This document shows, piece by piece, positions 1 through 10,633 of a DNA stretch of 27,453 nt (positions are counted from its first letter, which is position 1; every line of letters begins with the position of its first letter). The stretch covers positions 1 through 27,453 of the forward strand of contig LRSR01009222.1 in the NCBI GenBank assembly GCA_001579985.1, given 5' to 3'. This DNA comes from Hypsibius dujardini. Its lineage: Eukaryota > Tardigrada > Eutardigrada > Parachela > Hypsibiidae. The position numbers and the translations under genes are program-made. The notes under the pieces were generated by a model that ran no database searches, was not told where the DNA came from, and saw only the letters and a list, made by a program, of their open reading frames with translations.

Positions 1-234
1 AGAAAATCAAACAATCAAGCACTCGCCATCAAAGAGAAACCCATGAGTGAGCCGATTTATCGACCAACTGGAGGGTGAGCCGAAATACAAACTTCTCCTC
101 ATACTCTTCCGTATGGGTCTCATACATCATGGGTATTGGGATACAGTTAAATCTCTCAAGATTGATCCCATCACCGTCTGCGGCAACGCGATCCACATAA
201 CCAACTTAATTCGCCAGCAACCAATCAGAAGGAA

Positions 235-2120
235 TCAAGTCAAAATATTCCGTCGACCAAAAATGACCGCCACCCCCACAATCACCCCAATGGCAATGAC
301 AGCAATAATCAACCACAGCACTATAAAACCGCCGCTGCAACACACCGTTCCGCATTTCTCCTTCGGTTCGGGTGAGTAATTGGCCAACACGGAAATCGGT
401 CCGTGGACCACCGAGCCACCACCACCACCACCCACAGGGAACAACGGCGGAGGCAGCATACTGACCGGGATGAAGCCCGGCGGTCGCCACTGCGGCTCCA
501 TCACGGTCGAACCCGGCGGGGGATACGGAAGCCGGGGGTAATTCCCCACAGCAGCGTAATCCACGAGGTCGTGCTCCATTCCGGGACAGAACTGCGACGC
601 CACCGACAGGGTCTCCGCACGGCGCTCACTTCGCGGCGAGAGGGGGGGAATGGTCCCACCACCGACTCCGCTGACACTTCGCGGAATGTTCGGTTTCGGG
701 AGCCGGTAGAAGGAGGTACTCAATCCCGGTACGGCAGGTACAACTACGTTGGCTTTCCTTGCGGGAAGAGTACGGAAGCCATCCTTGTGCGGTCCGTTTC
801 TCGGAAAGACAGTCTTGGTGAACTTGCCCGGGGTCCCCGACGGTCCGGGATATTGCATACAACGGATGGCACTGGCGGTTTTGAAGTAGTCCCGACTGCG
901 GTGCGGGTTGAAGGTGGACGCGTGGAGGGGATGGTAGGCGGGGTCACCGCCGCGGAACACGGTCGTCGACTCGACGGTCTGTGCGTGAGCTTGCCGGTAG
1001 CGCCAGGCCATGGGGACACGTGACGGGCCGGGGGATGATGGGTCTTCAGACGTGGCGTTCTCCTGCTCGGACGTGGAGGAGCTGCGGCTGCGGCTGTCTC
1101 GGTCACGGTCCAGGGACACGGAGTGGCTTCCACGGGTACGCAAAGAAGGGCTCTGAAAGCAGAAAGAGATTTGTTGGAGTGCGTCTGAAATCTGAATCGA
1201 AAACCCGGAACCTAACCGTAAAACTATCTCAAATTAGTTGCTTTGGCTTACCATGACTGAAGATAAGCTCTCCGAATCAAAAGATTCGAAATACCGATAT
1301 GGTTCGAAACCTGTTCTGTCTCAAATTCGTATCGTAACGTGCCATATCGAGGTCTTGTCCATAACCGTAACTCGTGAATGAGAAATTTGAAACGCCCTCT
1401 TGATTTGCAAATATATTTGACTTGAGAAACGTAAAAGGACAATCAGCTACTGCATGTTCTTTATACGTAATTATATAATTATCATAATTATATATGCATC
1501 TTCCATGGATCGGGTCGGTACTATATCTTCCATGGGTTGGGTCGGTACTGCATCTCCCATGGGTCGGATCGGTACTGTATCTTCAAAGGGTTGGGTCGGT
1601 ACTGTATCTTCCATGGGTCGGTACCCATTTCGTTTTTTATTCTCGCTATGGCTTTGTCGTCTGTCTGCGCGTTTGTTTATTCATGGTCAGTGCGTGTCGA
1701 GTTCGTTAACATTTTTCGATTAACGAATCCTCGTTCGAAAAATCACTACTTCCGATGTCTCGCCATCTACACATGTATACACTACTATTGTATCAGATCA
1801 GATAGTTGTGTAAATACACTATAAAGATCTTTTCCACATGAACTTTAAGATATTTTCCAGCATCACAATCCCGCAATTGACGTCACATTTTCATAATTTC
1901 AATTAATTAGTGAGAGTAATAATTCAGGAATAAATTGAAAGCAGTAACAATTATAGTGAAAATATGCTGATCAGTTTTTTTGCCAGCGCTACAAGAAAGC
2001 TAACTAGAATACTGCAGCAGTGAAACAAACCTCATAAGCAGAAATTGGGCCATCATCCACGGTCTGCGGTAAATCTCCAAACAAGTCCTCGGTTTGCGTG
2101 TGAGAATCCCTGTCAGTCAT
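235..2120 (-). CDS. Unrecognised proline/glycine-rich protein with one C-terminal membrane segment (two exons)
   Basis: Two coding exons on the minus strand: 2120-2031 and 1152-235, with stop TGA at 237-235. The intron has donor gtttgt and acceptor ctttcag, and both ends are phase 0. The predicted protein has 335 residues. I chose the ATG at 2120-2118 because an in-frame TAG lies a few codons upstream and the 30-codon exon (starting MTDRDSHTQ) joins the long frame cleanly. The N-terminal half is rich in Ser, Arg and Asp (an RDRDSRSRSSS run). The middle is rich in Pro, with a six-Gly run. Just before the membrane segment are Cys297, Cys301 and Cys302, possible palmitoylation sites. A hydrophobic stretch at about 306-328 is followed by only seven residues (GRRNILT). 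There is no signal peptide, so a tail-anchored or type II-like protein with its bulk in the cytosol is likely. I do not recognise the family. The long exon is well supported; the first exon is inferred. Confidence 0.62.
1500..1625. repeat. 27-bp minisatellite, about 4.7 copies
   Basis: Units begin at 1500, 1527, 1554, 1581 and 1608 with a constant 27-bp period; the core reads like TCCATGGGTTGGGTCGGTAC. It lies in the intron of the minus-strand membrane-protein gene. Because 27 is a multiple of three, a plus-strand reading frame stays open through it, but nothing else suggests that frame is coding. Confidence 0.9.
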
Positions 2121-2569
2121 GGTGATGATGATGGCCAGGGTCTATGGCGAAAATAGAGTACATGCAGCAAGCAAGTCACGTCAGTCCGATTGATGCCACC
2201 ACATTCCGGACAGATTACAGCACTACAACTGATTAACACACATGGATCGGCAATTAACAAAAATTCGTGCTAAAACCGCAAACTTGTCATTCATTCAAAG
2301 CACACGCAAATTTCCGATGCGACAAGACAGAAGAGTATCGTGAAAGTCTAGAAACAACCCAACGGATCATGCGCACGACTGTGCAGCACTCCGGATCCAG
2401 TCGACTTGCACCACTAACAACCGTCGGCAGAGAAGCAGTAACTAGGCTGACCTTGGCGGATCTTTACAGCTTCGTTCTCAAGCTCGCATTCGCACCTGTC
2501 TTGTCTTGTCTGCAGACAGACAGAACTGAGAAGAGGGCAAACACCAGGCATCTTTGCGCTCCGGAGCCG

Positions 2570-2636
<67 letters not shown>

Positions 2637-4112
2637 TGTGTGTGTGGCACATTTCTGACCGCTTGTGTGACACTCTCTCCGGTAAATGCATTATGATATC
2701 TGCCTAGAAAGCTTCTTGGGCGTCTCCGAAACTAGTGGAGCGCGCACGTAAAGCAAAGACGGCGCCACGTGATTCCACCCGGTAGGGCCGTGCCTGCTGC
2801 ATAAACTGCATCTGTTTAAACGGTTTCTCCGTTTCGTCTGTGGAAGTGGAAAGATGGTTTTTGATTATGGGTATTACATTCTTCCAAAACATACTCTACG
2901 TAAGACGGACGCAGAAAAGTGCGAGCCGAACGTGTCGACGTAGATTGGTTCCGGGAGAATCGCGTATCGGGTACGATAATGGAATTCTGAATTCCAGATT
3001 TGGAATTCTGTATTCCAGATTTGGAATTTCACGCCCAAAAATACTGAATATAACTGGTGCTATGGTTGGTGTATAACGCAAGAGATTTACATATACGGTA
3101 TGTATAAATTATAAGAAGAGAGCAATATTGGGAAAGTGGTCACACATTTTGTGCCGTAGAACTTCAAACATCATAATGGTAATCTGTAGTGAAACAAAGA
3201 ATAGAAATCACAGTGACTAACTATACCATATTAAACAGAGAAGGATCCCTCTCTGTTTACTGTGACTATACTGTACTGGTACATGAGGTACTGATTAGCA
3301 CTGAAAGTTGATGCCTGGTGTTACGTTAACATTGACATTTTTTCACTAATTAAGAAATTACTAACAACTCTACGTAATGAAACTGCTGCTGTTGTTGTTG
3401 TGTAGTTGGTGTTTCCTGATTGTAAACCTACAGTATGACTGGTACGAGTACTATAGAAAGCCAAGTAAAAGTCACGCTTCACTTCTGCCTTCTCCGACAC
3501 CGTTCGCAATGTTGATCACAGCGCCACCTGGATTCTAATCCACGTTGTATTTGTTTTGGTTTGGAGTTCCTTCTTTCTCTTTCGCATGATTCAAACGGTC
3601 ACGTTGCTCGAACTCCTGAAATTTTCATCGAACTTGGCATACCGCAATTACCATTTTTATTGATGCGCAGGTAATTTTATCATGAAGTCCATCGAAATAT
3701 ATGGAGTGTGCATGTACGATCAGGATTACCGAAGAATCTGGGCACTCGGAAGACACTAGCCGCGCAATAGATCAATCAACCGAAGAAACAGCGCACCAAG
3801 CGAAGAGGAATCAATCAAGCCATAAACTGATCAATCAACTCATTAAGCGAGAACTAAACTATTCCGTCAGCTGTTCTCGTAATTTTATTCCTTTTTTCTC
3901 AGGAATCTTCTCCCTCATAAATCCATCGAAGTTCTGCTGCAAACGTCGCTTAATAACAACACAATCTGATGCAGAGAAAGCAGCGGCAGGATTTTGGACG
4001 ACACGATTAAGGCAAGTGGAAGATCAGCTGATTCCGCCTCCTCTGTGAGTGGCGATTCCACACCTCACGCCTTTCACTCCAACCGAATTCCGTGGGACAG
4101 AACTTTTGAAAA
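2121..4112. other. Divergent intergenic region between the membrane-protein gene and the TBC1D2-like gene
   Basis: About 2 kb without a convincing coding exon. It should contain the promoters of both flanking genes. It holds a (TG)n tract (2572-2646), a short partial tandem repeat of a GGAATTCTGNATTCCAGATTT unit at about 2980-3030, and a small palindrome around 3232-3257 (AAACAGAGA pairing with TCTCTGTTT). A good acceptor-like sequence (polypyrimidine then CAG) ends at 3902, so a 5' UTR exon of the TBC1D2-like gene could start at 3903. I see no clear TATA box. Confidence 0.5.
2572..2646. repeat. (TG)n microsatellite
   Basis: Almost uninterrupted TG dinucleotides with a single TC and a single GAG interruption. 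Confidence 0.95.
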
Positions 4113-6845
4113 ATGCAGTCGTCGGAGACTTCCACCGGGGCACCATCGAGGCCAGTGGCCGTTCCTACGAGCTTGAAAATTCCAGACGTCATCAAGATCA
4201 CCGATTCCGATGCGGCCGATGATTTTGTCCTTCCCGTGGCTACCATACGGCCGGAAACGTCGACAGAGCGACTGATTCCCGATGCGGGGGCCGCGGTGCC
4301 GTTGCAGTTTACCGCGGAGAAGTTGAGCGGTTGGCTGACGCGCCATAAGAAGACGCTCGGAATGAAGACCTCCGATCGGAAGTGGTACGAGTTCGTCGAC
4401 GATCGCTGCAAACTGTTCGTCTTTCAAGGGCCGGATGAACCAGTGCCGCAGGAGTCGATCGACATCGGTCGGGCAGCCATCGTTGTGGATCCAGAGTTTT
4501 CCGAGAAGCCAGGGGTGTTCGCTTTAAGGTAAACATTAAGTTCAACCAGTTGATTGAGCGATTGATTTGAGCGAGTGACATATGAGGAAGGGGTCCTGGA
4601 ATGGGCCACTTGACTTGCCCGTTGAAGCATGGTGTTCAACCAGTTGATTGAGCGATCGATTTGCAGTGATAAATGAGGAAGGGGTCCTGGAATGGGCCAC
4701 CTGACTTTCCCGTTGAAGCATGGTGTTCAACCAGTTGATTGAGCGAGTGATATATGAGGAAGGGGTCCTGGAATGGGCCACCCTGGAATCAGAACTTCTG
4801 CATAGGTTTGGGCTATTATCAAGATCCTAAACGATAGAGAATAATCGATAACCTTGGTGAAACGTGTATGAGATATAAAGAAAAGTTGTGGGAAAATATT
4901 TAAAAACTAAATAATTTGATGGTTGGAAAAGCTCACTATAGAGGTCGCTGACTATGCAGTGAGTCATCAGTTTTCGATTAGTCTGCGACAGAGCGCCCCC
5001 TGCCACCCGGTGGCCCATTTCAGAACCCTTTCCTCATAGTTGAAGGTTTTTTCTCCTCTATTGATTTATCCTGAAGATTGCGAAGTTGGTCTAGTGATAT
5101 AGCAAGTGATTGATTGGTTGTTTAACTTTAACCGTTTTTAATTGTGGTGTTCCATTTGCAGCATTGACAACCAGACCATCGTATTGGAGGCGTTCTCATC
5201 CGACGAAATGAGGCGCTGGATACAGGAGCTTCAGAAACGACGGGAACTCTTCTTAAAAATTCGCTCCGTGGACACACTGACTCGAGGGCACACGTATTCG
5301 CGGGTGAACAGTTCGAATGCCAGTAGTAGCCCTGCCGCCGTCGAAGAGGTACTAGTTCGTTATTCCCCTTGAGGAGCGGCATGATAGTCGTTTTTTGCTT
5401 CGCCAGAATCGTTCCACTTCGGCTGAATACGACTTTTGCGCTCAACCTGACGAACCCACTGGATTGGGTTCCGGGGACACATCAGCCTCCGGTGTGCTGG
5501 TCAGTTTTGACGATATCCTATACCGCACAACTAAAGCTCCACTCTACCGCCCCGATCAAGACGGTATGACTTCCCCGCTGTGGTCTTGGACTCTTTTTTA
5601 TAAGCATAGATGTTTTTTGTTTTTAAGGTGAAAATTCGGCCGGTTTGGATATTCCTAGTCAACATCACGGAAGGAACCAACCTTCGCCAACGGCAAAAAG
5701 ATCCGAGAATAAGCCGATGCAGGCTTTTCGCCAAATGTTCGGTCCGAATAAGGTCGAAAAGGTCGACGTTAAACACGAGAAGGCACTCGAGGTTAGTCCG
5801 AATAAGGTCGAATAGGTCGACGTTAAACACGAGAAGGCACTCGAGGTTAGTCCGAATAAGGTCGAATAGGTCGAGTTAAACACGAGAAGGCACTCGAGGT
5901 TAGTACGAGTGCTCTTGAAGATTGGTTCGATGCACTAACTACGGTTGAATTGCCTAGGACCGCTTGATAGTCCTGCAGGACGAGTTGCTGTTGGCAAGAG
6001 ATGAGCTGACAGCGCAGAAGGAAATTGTCACAGTTTTGCGTCGACAGCTGGATTTCACCACAAAGGAGAAAGAAGCGCTGTAGGTTGTTCTTTTTTTGGT
6101 ATTCCTCCGGTTCGGTGCGGTTATATCTCGTAATAGCAAATCTATTCAGGCGTACATTGGTCGGAAGTACGGATAAGGAGGCGGCACAGATGCAAATCCT
6201 GCGAGATCGCTGCCGGCTGATTCTGGAACTGGAGGAAGCACTGCAGAATTCACGGTCGGAAAAAGATACGTTGGTCCAACGCAGCGAGTATGTTTATTGA
6301 GCCATCACCTCCTCCCGGTTAGGATATTGTACAAATTGCTTCTTCTTTACTGATAGAATTCTGAAAAATGAGTTGCTTGAAATGGCGCGTCAATCGGCGA
6401 AGCTGCGGGAAAACCTGCGAAACAAGGAAAATGCGATTGTACTCTTGACCGAGCAGGTGACCAAGCAGGAGCTGTCCGGCCCTCGGCCCGTACGGAATGG
6501 CTCACAGCGGTCGCTGCCAGACACGGAGGATCAAGTGCAGAAAATGAGGGTTAGTCTGGCACTCTCTTGGGTGTACTGTAATCCCATCTTGGTGACAATT
6601 TTGTCGTTGGTGGCAGGATATTCTGGAGGCATATAAGGAGAAATTGGCTTTCCTCAATGAAGAAATTGTCAGTCAAAATAATCTTCGGACCGAAATGGCG
6701 GGACGGGAGGAAGTTCTACTTGGAATGATCACGGACTGGGAGGCAAAACATGCTCGGTTGGAGAGCCGATTACTTTACAGCTTAAAAGATATGGCTTCGG
6801 GAAAAGTCAAATCTATACGTAAGAAAAAGGAAATTTGTGCGTCTC

Positions 6846-6880
<35 letters not shown>

Positions 6881-8009
6881 GTCTCTCTGTCTCTCTGTCT
6901 GTCTGTCTCTCTGTCTGTCTGTCTGTCTGTCTGACTGGCTGTCTGTTTGTCTGCCTGTCGGTCGGTCTGTCCGTGTGTCTGTGTGTCTGTTTGCATGTTT
7001 ATCTGCATCCCTGCTTGTCATTGTGACTGGCTCTATGGATGTCGTATCTGCCTGATTGTCAGTGCCTGCCTGTCTGTTGGTCTACCTACAGTACATTATT
7101 GTCTGCTCACTTGTCTGCTGATAATGCGTATATGTTTTCCTTCTGGCACCACACGCTCCCTGGTGCCGAAAATAGAATGTTTCATTGCAGTTGGAAGCCC
7201 TGAAGACGAAGTTTCTCGAATTCGACAACGTATTCTGGATGAAGCATTGGGTGGATCGGAAGCAGATGCACAGTACGCCCCCACTGCTTGATTGCTTGGC
7301 ATGTCTGTTTTACTCTTGCTCACGATGTTTTCGGATTTCAGTGTTAAGGCAGTGACTGAATGCGATCGTTACGGCTTCTTTGTTAGCCGGCTCCACTACA
7401 CCAATGAAGAGTACCTGGAGCGAAAAGCGCTGGAAGCCGAGCGAAGACAGCGACTCGTGAACCTGCGCAAGGTATGCCGATGTTGCTCGCCGGAGAGAAG
7501 TTATGAAGAATGCTCGGACTCCGTAAGAAATGTGAAATGAGTGCTCCCTTAAGGATCCCTCGTCCGCGGATCTATCTGCCAAATGGGATAGTTTTCTGAC
7601 AAAGCAGACTCGTCTGCTGCAAAAGAGCGAAGAATTGAAAAGTACGTGTTAACAGCGTCGAATGCACATGCTGGCGGATGTTTTTGTAACGTGATCTTGA
7701 TCTCATTTATTTGCAGATTTGATGCGGATCGGATGCCCGGATGGACATCGGGGAAGAGTGTGGAAAAGCTGCGTCGGTACGATTGCGCTTCATGTTAATA
7801 ACATGTTGTTTTGGGGTTTAAATAATTATACTTCTTGAAAATTAGAATGGAGAGTGTCAGCAATCAAAACTGTCAAAGGCGTTGGGTACTATCAGTCTCT
7901 TGTGAAAGATACAGCAAAGCCGTTAGCATCTTCTGCGGCCAAGCAGGTAACAGCCGAAAAAGCCAAGATAAAATTTCAGTGCACAGAAAAACAGACAGAC
8001 AGGTGGATC

Positions 8010-8052
<43 letters not shown>

Positions 8053-9666
8053 TAGACAGACAGATAGACATCAGGCTACAGATAGGAATACAAAATACGA
8101 GAAAATTGACGTTTTAACAAGGTTTTAGTACGTTCATTACGTATTGATCTCATCAAATTATTTTGCCTGCAGATAAAAATTGATCTTTGCCGGACATTGC
8201 CGAACAACGTTCATTTCATGAACATGGAGAGCGATATGATACCCAGGCTTGAAGAAGTCCTTTTGGCATTTAGTCGGCACAATCCAGCCGTAGCATACTG
8301 TCAGGTTGGTTAGTGGATTAAGCTCTACAGTTGATTGCTGAATTAGAACTATTTTTTTGCAGGGCATGAATCGGCTGGTTGCAGTAGCTTTGTTATTCCT
8401 GAACGAGGAGGACGCCTTTTGGTGTCTGGTGGCTATCGTGGAGTACCTTCTTCCGGGTTACTTTACCATCAACATGATTGAAGCTCAGACTGATCAAGTG
8501 AGGCTACCCAGTGTCCATTATTCCATCTGGACCACATTGGTGAATTGTGGGTGAATTATAAGTTAATTCACATTTGTTGCAGCGCATATTCCGGGATCTG
8601 TTTGCGACCAAATTGCCGGAGCTCTTTTCGCACCTCTCGCAGCAGCTCGATCCCACGCTGTACTCGTTCAACTGGTTTCTGACTGTCTTTGTGGATAACA
8701 TGCATCCGGACATCTTCTTACCGATATGGTAAACGCACTTTGCCACTCTCAAGGCACTCTGATATCCCTGCATTTGTTGTATTGTTCTGTAGGGATGCGT
8801 TTTTGGTGGAGGGGAAAAAAGTATGCCTGAATGCGATCTTGACCTTTGGCATATTGAGTGAAGGTAAACTAATCGCATGCGTGATGGTTTAGGTGCTCTT
8901 CCGGTTCAGTCTGGCGATGTTTAAGTACTTTGAGGACGTACTCATGGAAATTACGGATCAGAACCTGGCCAATAAGCTTCTGCGGAACCTCGGTGATCGC
9001 GTCACTGACCTTCGAAAACTTCAAGCTGTAAGAATTGCATCACTCTACTCAGTTACAGTAACATACACACATGGCCACAATTTTGGGTGGCAGAGTTCGA
9101 GCTATCAGGTGGTCTGAGTTTGAGCTACTCTTGGCTAGAACTTGCCACTGCTTTCTCCTGAATCTTTGATTTAATTCCCAACTCAACGGAAAAATTTGAT
9201 TGAGCAAGCTGCTCTAAATTGCGCCAAAATAAACAAGTTCAATCAATCGATCAATTGAGTGAGGCTGCTTGATCAGCTGCGGTCAAGAGCGCGTGCGCGG
9301 TGACTTGATTTGGCTCGAACTCGGACCAACCTTTTTGGCTTAAATTCTGCCACCAAAAATTGTGGCCACGTGTGTATACCCGCACGATCTACCGGTATTG
9401 TAGATTAATTTTTACCTTGTTTTCACTTCAGATTGCGTTTGAAACTCTAAATCCATTCCCGATGAAACTTGTCAAGGCCCGGCGCGCCGTTCACTTACCC
9501 GAGATTATGGTAAACTTTTGCGCTGCAGATGAGCGTTGCTGGTCAGTCGATTGACCGTGCCGTTTTTGTCTTTATAAAGGCGGAAATGCAACAATTGGAG
9601 AAGCTACGCGCCTCCGTCTCCCAAAGCCATTCCAATAGTAATAACCAAGAGGAGGACGATCTTTGA
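4113..9666 (+). CDS. TBC1D2: TBC1D2/Armus-like Rab GTPase-activating protein (PH, coiled coil, TBC), 20 exons
   Basis: Exons: 4113-4528, 5162-5348, 5407-5563, 5628-5791, 5958-6079, 6150-6287, 6357-6549, 6617-6818, 7191-7272, 7342-7471, 7554-7641, 7717-7776, 7846-7946, 8173-8304, 8363-8497, 8583-8728, 8793-8820, 8893-9027, 9432-9509, 9580-9666. All joins are GT-AG and in frame, giving 926 residues, close to vertebrate TBC1D2. The PH domain (about 70-167) starts KLSGWL, with the C-terminal helix Trp at 158. Residues about 300-600 are mostly coiled coil. The TBC domain starts near [17 protein letters not shown] (about 628). It carries the IxxDxxRT arginine-finger motif (681-688, Arg687) and the YCQ glutamine finger (Gln724), so the GAP should be catalytically active. 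In the family this protein accelerates GTP hydrolysis by Rab7-type GTPases on endosomes and can link to Rac1 and cadherin turnover; that role is inferred. The orthology call rests on domain order and length; TBC1D2B is the alternative. Least certain are the exon 8/9 boundaries and the 28-bp exon 17. Confidence 0.9.
4541..4783. repeat. 91-94-bp tandem repeat in intron 1 of the TBC1D2-like gene
   Basis: Units start at 4541, 4635 and 4726, each beginning TTCAACCAGTTGATTGAGCG; the last is partial. Each unit also carries GAGGAAGGGGTCCTGGAATG. Divergence between copies is low, so the array looks young. Confidence 0.9.
5741..5901 (+). repeat. Tandem duplication of the exon 4 end with its splice donor
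   Basis: The last 51 or so bases of exon 4 (about 5741-5791) are followed by two near-identical copies, 5792-5845 (54 bp) and 5846-5898 (53 bp). Each unit ends CTCGAG followed by gttagt, so donors occur at 5792, 5846 and 5899. Only the first can be used without a stop: copies 2 and 3 have TAG where exon 4 has AAG (the first TAG is at 5813-5815). Confidence 0.9.
6840..7020. repeat. (CTGT)n microsatellite in intron 8 of the TBC1D2-like gene
   Basis: CTGT tetranucleotides mixed with CTCT run from 6840 to about 6945, then decay gradually towards 7020. The intron spans 6819-7190. Open frames of Cys-Leu-Ser-Val repeats here are artefacts of the microsatellite. Confidence 0.9.
7990..8070. repeat. 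(ACAG)n microsatellite in intron 13 of the TBC1D2-like gene
   Basis: ACAG/GATAG tetranucleotides in the intron 7947-8172. The motif is the reverse complement of that in intron 8. Confidence 0.9.
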
Positions 9667-10058
9667 TATATTATTTCAATCCGCTAACTACTCGGCACCG
9701 AAAGTTCTGTGATTTTTGCACGGTTTTTAACATTTTGTTTTTTTTTATCTCATCGTGAAGAGTTATTAACTTCACTTCAAAATTGTGAACTGCAGTTTGA
9801 TTTCAACACGACAGGACTCTCGTGTGTCTGTATAAGAACAAAATGACGGCTCGCTTGCAAGAATTTACAGATAACACAAGAGAAACCAACTGAAAGGAAC
9901 TGAAAGGAACTGTATACTACGTAATTAGTGGCTATTGTGGAAGATCGTTGAAAACATAAGACACACGTTATCAGAAAAAGAAAACTAGTCTAGAAAAGAA
10001 GGGAAGTCTAACTGAAAAACTTGTCATCATACCGCAATCATACGATTCCCCGACCAAC
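9667..10058. other. Convergent 3' region between the TBC1D2-like gene and XPC
   Basis: The two genes end tail to tail, with 392 bp between their stop codons. I see no canonical AATAAA on either strand here. A duplicated AACTGAAAGG (about 9887-9909) is the only local repeat. The 3' UTRs must be short or overlap. Confidence 0.6.
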
Positions 10059-10587
10059 TTAATCAATCACTGTCGCTGCCTGAGCAGCCTTTTTCTTTAC
10101 CGGCGGCTCCGCAGTTCCCCATTTGAGATTCAGCCGAGCCCGTAGCAATGCACTCCTGATCATTCTTTTCCAGTTGTCCCACGTCTTCTTCTTTTGCGCG
10201 TCCTTCTCTTCCTTCTCAATCTCAAACTACAATGCAGAACAGGCGCTGTCAAAAAATCACATTTTCTATCGCTGTGTAGAGCTCTTTACCTGTTGGCTAT
10301 TCCACGCATCCAAGAGGGTTTCTTCGAATTCCGCACACACGATCCAACCGTCCCGCATCGGGTGGCACCATCCACTTGAGAAATCCCAGCCCGTCATGGC
10401 AGCCGCACAATCAATACCGAGCTGCTTGGCTACTTTATGGATGTTCTTGATGGGAATATGGACGCAGCCGACGGGAAGCATCGAGGGTTGGAACATGTCA
10501 ACGTTGCCGTACTCGTTTCTAGGAACGATGCCCTAAAGAAAAAAACCGTTCGTGACAGTGGAGTTGACAGAAATAAATTTAATCGTT

Positions 10588-10633
<46 letters not shown>

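Noticed and set aside
403-1023. 206-codon plus-strand open frame
   Set aside because: It is antisense to the long exon of the minus-strand membrane-protein gene, has an Arg/Thr/Gly composition typical of a shadow frame, and lacks splice or family support.
1300-1312. tRNA B-box-like GGTTCGAAACC
   Set aside because: No A box, acceptor stem or cloverleaf can be formed around it.
1240-1442. Possible extra exon of the minus-strand gene, ending in ATG|gtaagc at about 1251
   Set aside because: The donor is good, but none of the nearby acceptors gives a phase compatible with both exon 1 and the long exon, whereas direct joining of 2031 to 1152 works.
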